Origin: an uncultured Akkermansia sp.
GTDB lineage: Bacteria > Verrucomicrobiota > Verrucomicrobiia > Verrucomicrobiales > Akkermansiaceae
Direction: 5' to 3'
Assembly (NCBI GenBank): GCA_904501955.1
Contig: CAJGCY010000027.1
Location: 1-24,205 of the forward strand
Length of the DNA: 24,205 bases
Shown here: piece by piece, positions 13,525 to 21,600 of the stretch
How positions within the stretch are numbered: the stretch's first letter is position 1
Layout: the number at the start of each line of letters is the position of its first letter
Program-made: the position numbers and the translations under genes
Notes under the pieces: model-generated
Database searches by the model: none
The model's input: only the letters and a program-made list of their open reading frames with translations
What the model was told of the DNA's origin: nothing

Positions 13525-15339
13525 ATGTCTGAGCCGGTGGAACAGAGTAGGTGGGCACGTGTGTGGCGAGTATTGCGCAGTCCTCTGCTGTATTGGGGGC
13601 TCTTGTTCGCCTATTTGCTGTACGCCGGATGTTGCTATATTCCTCAGTGGGAAGGGAAGCCCGGTATCAGTCTGTGGTTTGCTGCGGAGTTCGGTGCGCT
13701 TTCCTGTGTATTGTGGCGTCTTTGCAAGTGGCGCGGTAAGCCCTGCTTGCCCTCATGCGGGCTGCTGTGGGGGATGACCGCATTGGCTGCCGTTTATGTC
13801 TTCTGTTGCAATATAGGCGCTTTTGTCTACTTGGGGCAGATGCATGTGTCCGTGCTGCTTACACTGGGCTGCATGTTCATACTGTGGGGCTTGCTGCGTT
13901 ATGCGGCCTTGCTTATATGGCTGCCCTTTTTGCTGCTTCAATTTGTGCAATTTGCTGCGTATGAGCAGTACTCCACCCGCCTCAATTCGCTGGTGATAGC
14001 GGAGGCGCTGGAGGCCTCGGAGGATGAGGTAGCAGCCTACATGTCAGCGGGTAATCTGCTGCTGCTGGCTGTCGTATTACTGGGGATTGCGTTGATGCTT
14101 GGCTTGCAGGTATGGCTGCTGCGAAAGGTGAAAGGCTTGGGCTCTTACCTGTTAACCGGCTCATTGTTCCTCTTCTTGGCTTTCATCTCTGCCTCTGCCG
14201 TGCCGGAGGATGAGCTGGATGAAGACGCCCTTTGGCCGGTTCACCAAGCTTATGTGATGGAGGAAGCCGTGCGTGAAGCCCTTTACCACAACCAGCAAAC
14301 CGTTCGCATTGTGGAGGCTCTCCCCTCTCCGGCGGAGCAGCCCAGCTCCATTCATACGCTACAGGGTAATGAGGGGGCTGTGCTGGTGTTGCACATCGGC
14401 GAAAGTGTGCGCGCCGACCACATGAGCCTCAATGGCTATGAGCGAGAAACCACCCCGTGGCTGCGCTCCCGGCCGGGGCTGATAAACTTCCCGAATTGCA
14501 TCTCCGCTGCTTGTGATACCTGCCAGGCACAGATTGCCATTCTCACCAACGCCCGCCGCGATATTTATGATACCACGCCTAACATGCAGGCCACTACCGG
14601 CTCCGTGTTGGACCTCTTCCATGCCAACGGCTTCCGGGTATACGCCTTCTTCGGGCGCAGGGTAGGGCAGCAGCTCAAGTATGATCGCGTGGTACGCCTG
14701 CTCACCCGCTGTGCTCAGCAGCGTTTCAATGCGCCGAAGAGCCCGTGGACGGCTATCCCGCAGATGCAGGAGGTGCTCGCTTCCGTTCCTCGCGAGCAGA
14801 ATCTGGTGCTGTTCGTTAACAATGAAGGTAGCCACACGCCCTTCTATCATTTCGATGAAGAGACTGCACCCTTTACCCCCTTTGTCCGCGAGTTTGAGAA
14901 CCCGAGTGCTCAGGCTACGGAGGTGAAAAACGCCTACGACAACACCATTCACTACACGGATGAGTACATCCGCCGCGTGGCGGAGCAGTTACAGGGCCGC
15001 CCCTTCCTCTACGTGTACATCAGTGACCACGGCGAGTACCTCGGGCATGATGGTATATGGGGGCGTGGCGCCCTCGGTGATGCCAAGATGAATTACCACG
15101 ATACGCAAGGATGCCGCGTGGGCATGTTCGTTTTCGCTTCCCCTGAGTTTCGAGCCCTCCACCCGCACTTTGAGCAATCGTTGCAGCGTTTGCAGCAGCA
15201 TTCCTCCTTGTGTGTCGGCCATGAGCATATTTTCCATACGCTCCTCGGCACGTTCGGTATTTCCTCCCCCCACTACAATCCCGCCCTCGACCTTTCCTCT
15301 GATTCTCCTCAGCCATACTCCGGCCCCGCTCCGAAGTAA
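13525..15339 (+). CDS. EptA/CptA-like phosphoethanolamine transferase (sulfatase fold)
   Basis: The 604-aa inner-membrane enzyme has an N-terminal domain of about five or six spans (20-225) and a periplasmic alkaline-phosphatase/sulfatase-like domain (about 280-590). Motifs follow EptA order: HIGESVRADHMSLNGYERETTP with metal ligand E293, a candidate nucleophile T332 in SAACDTCQAQ, NNEGSHTPFY (432-441), YDNTIHYTDEYI, SDHGEYLGHDG with D501/H502, and H566 in GHEHIFHTLLG. The family transfers phosphoethanolamine from phosphatidylethanolamine to lipid A, LPS core or other glycans, altering surface charge and resistance to cationic peptides. Typical EptA has HxxGSHGP; here it is NNEGSHTP. The exact acceptor cannot be assigned. 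An AGGAG lies only 1 nt before the ATG. Confidence 0.88.
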   Translation: MSEPVEQSRWARVWRVLRSPLLYWGLLFAYLLYAGCCYIPQWEGKPGISLWFAAEFGALSCVLWRLCKWRGKPCLPSCGLLWGMTALAAVYVFCCNIGAFVYLGQMHVSVLLTLGCMFILWGLLRYAALLIWLPFLLLQFVQFAAYEQYSTRLNSLVIAEALEASEDEVAAYMSAGNLLLLAVVLLGIALMLGLQVWLLRKVKGLGSYLLTGSLFLFLAFISASAVPEDELDEDALWPVHQAYVMEEAVREALYHNQQTVRIVEALPSPAEQPSSIHTLQGNEGAVLVLHIGESVRADHMSLNGYERETTPWLRSRPGLINFPNCISAACDTCQAQIAILTNARRDIYDTTPNMQATTGSVLDLFHANGFRVYAFFGRRVGQQLKYDRVVRLLTRCAQQRFNAPKSPWTAIPQMQEVLASVPREQNLVLFVNNEGSHTPFYHFDEETAPFTPFVREFENPSAQATEVKNAYDNTIHYTDEYIRRVAEQLQGRPFLYVYISDHGEYLGHDGIWGRGALGDAKMNYHDTQGCRVGMFVFASPEFRALHPHFEQSLQRLQQHSSLCVGHEHIFHTLLGTFGISSPHYNPALDLSSDSPQPYSGPAPK

Positions 15340-15527
15340 TCGGTCACACCCGTGCATTTTTGTTCTCGGTCATTTTTGATAAGGTCGTATTGGCGGATAA
15401 ATCGGAAGTTGCTGAACCTAGGCTATTCGCCTTTGCTCCGTTGGCATGTCGGTATGACTTGCAAAGGCCTTTCATCTCCGCCTTTTAGCTTGACTTACGG
15501 CTGAATATATGTTAACCATTTTATTGT

Positions 15528-15554
15528 GATTTCCCCCTTTTTTTCGGGGAAATC
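15528..15554 (+). promoter_or_regulatory. Hairpin upstream of the autotransporter
   Basis: A perfect 9-bp stem, GATTTCCCC (15528-15536) with GGGGAAATC (15546-15554), has a T-rich 9-nt loop, 68 bp before the autotransporter ATG. No T-tract follows, so it is not a normal terminator. The rest of the 283-bp gap (15340-15622) shows TTGACT at 15490-15495 but no convincing -10, and no gene. Confidence 0.35.
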
Positions 15555-15622
15555 CGCGTCTTTCGTGAACATCGTTATATCTTTCCGCGTCTCCATAGGT
15601 TGTAACCTTTAGATTTTCCACC

Positions 15623-18600
15623 ATGAAATTACATTTGCCGCTTCTTCTTCGTCGTGCCGTTCTGTCCGTCCTTTCTGCTGTTACGCTTTTCGCAGGAGGG
15701 GTCGCCATGGCAGACAGTGTCATTGTTGGCTTTGATGACCCTTTGAAGGGGTATAATTCGTTATGTGGTGGCGCTGCTTGGGGCTGTGATTTGCAATTGT
15801 CTGATAGCTTGTATGCTCATGGTCATACCGGCCTTACTTATGGTGGTGCCGTGTTTTCTTTTTCTTCTTTGTCAAGTGGAAATACAATAGGAGTATATTA
15901 TCATACGGAAATTGTCGATGGTAAAGAAATATCAACACCTTATCCTGTCAAGCTCGGTGGTTCTCTTGCTCTGACCGGTAGCTCATACAGCTTTGTAAAA
16001 AATTCCGCCCGATGGGGTGGTGCCATTCATGCCGGTGATATCTTGTTTGCCGGTTGTTCTTCCGTGCTCTTTGATTCAAATAAGGCCATCGATGATGTTT
16101 ATGGCAGTGGATTAGGTGGTGCCATTAATAGTACCGGTATTGTGTTGTTTGAAGGTTGCGACAATATCAGCTTTGTCAATAATTCTGCAATCGGTGGAGC
16201 GGTTGCCAAGGCTTCATCTCTTTGTTTTGAGGATTGCGCTAATGTGTCTATTACCAATAATAGTGCTAATTCGGGTGTTATTACCGGTGATTTGCACATA
16301 AAGGGTTGCTCCGGCTCTGTCGAAATTCGGAATAATAAGACAACGAGCAGCAGTGGTGGTGGTGGCGTGCTTATGGGGACGCTGGTATGCACTGACAATA
16401 AGGGAAAAATAATTTTCGAAGATAACTATTCCGCATATATGGGAGGTGTTGTTTATACCAGTGCTAAAAACGGTACACATCAGTTGGTTGGAAATGCGGA
16501 TGTCTTATTCAGGAACAATTCATCCGAAAAATGGGGTGGTGTGTTTAGCGTTTACGAAGCCATTAGTATATCCGATAATGAAAAAGTTGTTTTTGAAAAT
16601 AACCGAACCTCTATTTTGGGTGGCGCCATAGAGATAGGGGGTGGCTATGGTTTGACTGTTTCCGGGAATGGCCTTATCTCTTTTATTGGTAATGCTGCTA
16701 TGCCCGACACTGCCGACGAAGTAAGAGGTCAAGGCGGAGCGATTTCTGTTACCACTGCTGTTTTTAATGATAATGCGACCGTTCTCTTTCAGAATAATAA
16801 GGCCGGTCAGCATGGAGGTGCTATAATTGGACAAAATGTAGACTTTAATGGCAATGAGTCTGTGAGTTTTATAGGAAATGTTGCCGTAAAACGCGGTGGC
16901 GCCATTCATTCTGATAATTTTTCCTTTTCCGGTAATAAAACGGTCAGTTTCGTAAGTAATTCGGCTGAAATAGGTGGAGCCATCTGGATGGATTCAAACT
17001 ATGGTATTATTGAAAATAACGGCATTGTTGAATTTATTGGTAATACTGCTACAAAAGGCGGGGCTATATATATGCCGCACAATACACCTGATGAATTAAC
17101 TCTTACCGGTAATACTAATCTCAAGTTTGAGGGAAATATTGCTGATGCCGGTGCTGCCATATATGCACACGATGGTGTGATTACTATATCTGATAATTCA
17201 CGTGTGCAATTTATCGGTAATGTTTCAACCAGTGGTGCTTCCGCTATTCAGGCAAACGATTCTTCCGGTGCTCCTGTCCTCAACATTGTCGACAATGGCG
17301 TTGTCGTGTTTATGAACAATGTTCAAAATGACGGCTCGTCGTATGCTGTTAACGCAGAAGATTTGACGATTAGTGGTAATGATTATGTCCGTTTTTACGG
17401 CAACATCAAAGGCCTCTCTACCAATAAAGCCGTGTTTGATACAAAGCAGGGTGTGGCTGATAGCTGTATAGAGTTCAGTGATGATTTTTACATCAATAGT
17501 AAATATAATTATAAAAATGACCCAACTGCCTTTAATCCTACCGGTGATGGTCGTATCGTTTTGAGCGAGGATGCTAAAGGTGATGTCCTGTATGATGCTA
17601 TCTTGGGATGTGGCTCAATGGAGTGGGAAGATCGTGCTCAATTGACCATCGGTGGTAATTATACCGTAGGTTGCCAAAACAAAGGTGCTTCTCTGGTGTT
17701 TAATCAATCGGCGCGTAGATATAATTTGAAATCGTTAACGGTAAATGGTAATTTAATACTACAAAACGGTTCAGATATTACATTCAAGCTTGATCAAGCG
17801 ACAGAAATGAGCGCGCCTCAAGGTTTCGTTTTTGTAGATGATTTCTTAATTTTGGATAAATCGGTAAATATTACAGTCGCAGCGCCTCCTAAAGTAGTAC
17901 AAGATACTACTCTTTGGTCATTAGTTTCAGTGGGCAGAGGGGTAGAATACGACGGCGTTAGGTACGTATATAGAGAAAATGTAGGTTGGGAGTATTCAGA
18001 TGAATTGGGTACACATACACGAGATACTATAAATGATTTGTTTTCATGGACCTTTTCCGATGCAAAGCATAGTTTGTCATGGATTGATAATACATTGTTC
18101 TATTATGCAGGTAATAAAGCACGGTCGCTTTATAAAGTGGCAAGACTCTATTCGGATAGGACTTGGAGAGGTGACGTTTTTGATTACTATGATATTAACA
18201 AAAAGAAGGTGACTGAAAGCAAAGAAGCTAGTACGTCTTACGGCGATTCTTTGTTATGTTGGATGGTTGCAGGTTGTAATATAATAGAATACTGGCAAGA
18301 TAAATATGCTCCCCTTTACCAAGCTGATTTTCTCGTATCAAATACCGATTCTAGCTCTCATTCTTCGCCAATTTTTGCCTATTACAAAAAAATATCAGGA
18401 GTTGTTGACCAAGGCTCGTATTTTGAAACGGCTATGTATCCATGGTTTTTAAACAAGAAATCACAAAACGATAGAATTGCTATATCGAAACATGATTATT
18501 CTCCATGGGTGAATTCTTTTGGATTTTCTGAAGAAAACTTTATTACATTGAGGGTTAAAAATATTGACTCTATGTCAGATTTCTTTTCAAATCTGAAGCT

Positions 18601-21600
18601 TGTTTTTAATTTGTCCGATTCTGCTATATTTCTCCATTATGGAGAATATAAAGATAATGAACGTATAGGTGGTCACGTGTTAACGCTGTGGGGTGCAGAA
18701 ATATTCCCTGAAAAAGATATTTGTTATATTCATGTTACAGATAGTGATTCTGAACAGGATTCTATGCTCAGATTAAAGGTGAAATATGATAAAAACAATA
18801 AAGTTGCTTGTATATCAAACAAAGAGGATTTGAGAATTGAACGCCTGTGTTATATGACCACCCCCGAAGGCATGGACGAGATGCTGGAGGATTTTTACAG
18901 CGGGAAGAATGATTTGGAGTGGACGGGGCGAGGTGTAGCATGGGCCGCTAAGATAGATGGTACGATACGATTAGCCAATGTAAAAGATGGCTTCAAGATT
19001 GCGTGCAGCGGAGCCGGGAAGACGGTGTATGCTCACAAGTATTTCACCAATGACGAACGGGCAAATTTTGTGTTTGGTGATGCCGTGGGGGGCGAAGCAG
19101 TTACCAACAAGACGGTGGCGGTCGATGGCAACATCAGCATAGGTACTGCAACAGTAAAGGCCAAAGATTATGTATTCACAGGGAAGACTGCAGGTACAGG
19201 AAACCTGACGGCGCAGAATCTGACGGTGGAACGTGGTGCCGGGTTGACTATCCGTCAACTGAACGTGAAGACGGATGTTCTTAACGTCAATGGCAACTTA
19301 TGTGTATGGGATGGAGATTCTTCAACCCGACTTGAGGCAGGTCGAGTAGAATTAGGCTGGAATGCCAGTCTTATATGTGGGTCGCTGACACTGCAGCGCT
19401 CAGATGTTATGAGTGAGGGGTGCGTGCAGTTGGGCTCGTCTTACTACAATGTAGCGTCAGGCTTGTGTGAGTTGAGCGCTAAACAGGTTTCCGGTAATGG
19501 TACATTGGTTTGTTACCTCGACTTCGGTGGCGTGGAGGTGCCGGTTTCTGAGAATCAACTGAATCAGTCTGACTCTCTCAACAAAGCGTTTATGTCTTTG
19601 CTGACGTCTGATGGCAAGTTAAGCAGTGTCTATAATTACAACTTTGACTACATCAGCACCAATTTGACTTACCGTTTGGATGCATCAGAGACGTACGATT
19701 TCGGCATACAATTAAACAACAGCGTACTGGCCTTTACCCTGACAGAGGATGGAGAGAGCCTTGACCGTACGCTGGGGAGTCATACGATTGGTTCGGAATC
19801 AGATATAGTTGCCGACATCAGCATATCTGAGACGCTGGGAGGCAGGGTGGACGCCCCGGATACGGCGCTGAGCACGGTAAGTGGCGCAGAGGTTCGCTTG
19901 GGCAATAACTCCACCATTACGGCTGCAAGCTTGACGATAACGGAGGGCAGCAGCTTGCACAACGATGGCGTGATAGCCTTTGGGGCAGATAGCGGAATCT
20001 TAACGGTCGGCCGTGGCAGTGTGTTGAGTGGCTCCGGCAGCTTCGGTAACACTGTAGTCGGTGAAGGCGGTGAGCTGCGTGCCGGTAGTGCTGCGGGGGG
20101 CGCTCTGTACAGTGGGTTGACGCTGGAGAGCGGTTCCTCCCTGGTGCTGAGTGCGGAGGCAATGAGCAATCCGATGTCGAGAGCAGCGAGCGGAGTCTCC
20201 CTCACGCTGACGGGTGATTTGAGCTTGGCTGAGGGGGTGGCTGTGAAGGTGGCGTGTGGGTTGGATTTCCTGAATAATTGTGCCCTTGGCGAAACGCTTA
20301 CCCTCAAGGCAATACAGTTGGGAGGCGAGCCGGATGCCGACTTGATGGAGCGACTGAGCGGCGCTACAGGCTTTGTCTTCTGCGAGGAGGATGGCACGCT
20401 GAGTGATATGGCGAGCGTGGGGGCGTATGTTCACCACATTAATTGGTTGACCGGAGCAGATAATACCCTACAGTTAAGCTTTGTGCTGTCCGCAATGCCG
20501 GAAAATGCCTTGCTGTGGAACCCGGCCGGAGGTGATGGCGTATGGAATGCTACAGCCAAGAATTGGAAGAACAGTGAGGGGGCTCAGGTCGCCTTCACGG
20601 AATCCTCCAATGTGCTGATTTGCGATGGTGCAACGATAGCCTTGGAGGGGAAGGTAGCACCGGGAGCACTGGTCATATCCACCCCGGAGGATGTGCGCAT
20701 AGAGGGCAATGGCAGCCTGACCGGCAGTGGCTCTGTCGTGAAAGATGGCAGCGGTGCGCTTTATCTTGCAACAGATAACAGCGAGTTTATCGGCTCGGTG
20801 GATTTGAACGGCGGTGCTACTTATCTGGAGGTTGATGGGGCACTGGGCTCCGCTTACGTAACACTGCGGAATGCCGCTCTGCATCTGCAGGGTAAGCAGG
20901 TGAGCAGCGGTGTCATCGTAGATGGGCAAAGCTTGCTGAGCGGGGCGGAGAACCTCACCCATTTGGGCGTATTGGAAAACGCTACAGTGACGGTGGAGGG
21001 CGGCTATACCGTGAGCGAGGGTGTAAGCTTCGGGGCGGAGGCCGGTGCGAGCTACATCGGTGATTTGACGCTGGACGGCGGTATGATATCGCTGGGCGGG
21101 CTGTTGACCTTGGAAGGGAATCTCATCTTTACAGAGGGCAGTGTCACCACCTTGGACATGATGGACTTAGTGGCGGATCGCTATGGGTGTTATGAACTGC
21201 TGAAGGTTGTGGGCGAGGTGCAGGGATTCAGTGAGGGGGCTCTGACATTGCAGAATGCGGAGGGCAGCTCTCTGCGCTATGATGCAGAAAGCGGGTTAAT
21301 CGTGGTGGATTTTGCCCCGGATTTGACATGGCTGGGTGGCAAGAAAGCCGTATGGCAGGTAGGTGCTGCCGGTTGGTCTGACAATGGGGTATATGAGGAT
21401 GGCAAGACCATTCTCTTCAACGGCAAGGGCACGGTGACCATAGTCGGGGATGTAGCCCCGGGCAATATGACTGTGGATATTGCCAAATCACTGACCCTGA
21501 AACAGGATAAAAAGCAGGGCGGAAGCATCAGCGGTACGGCTGTTCTGACCAAGTACGGTGCGGGTAATTTGACCCTCAGCAGTGAAAATACCGGCTGGCA

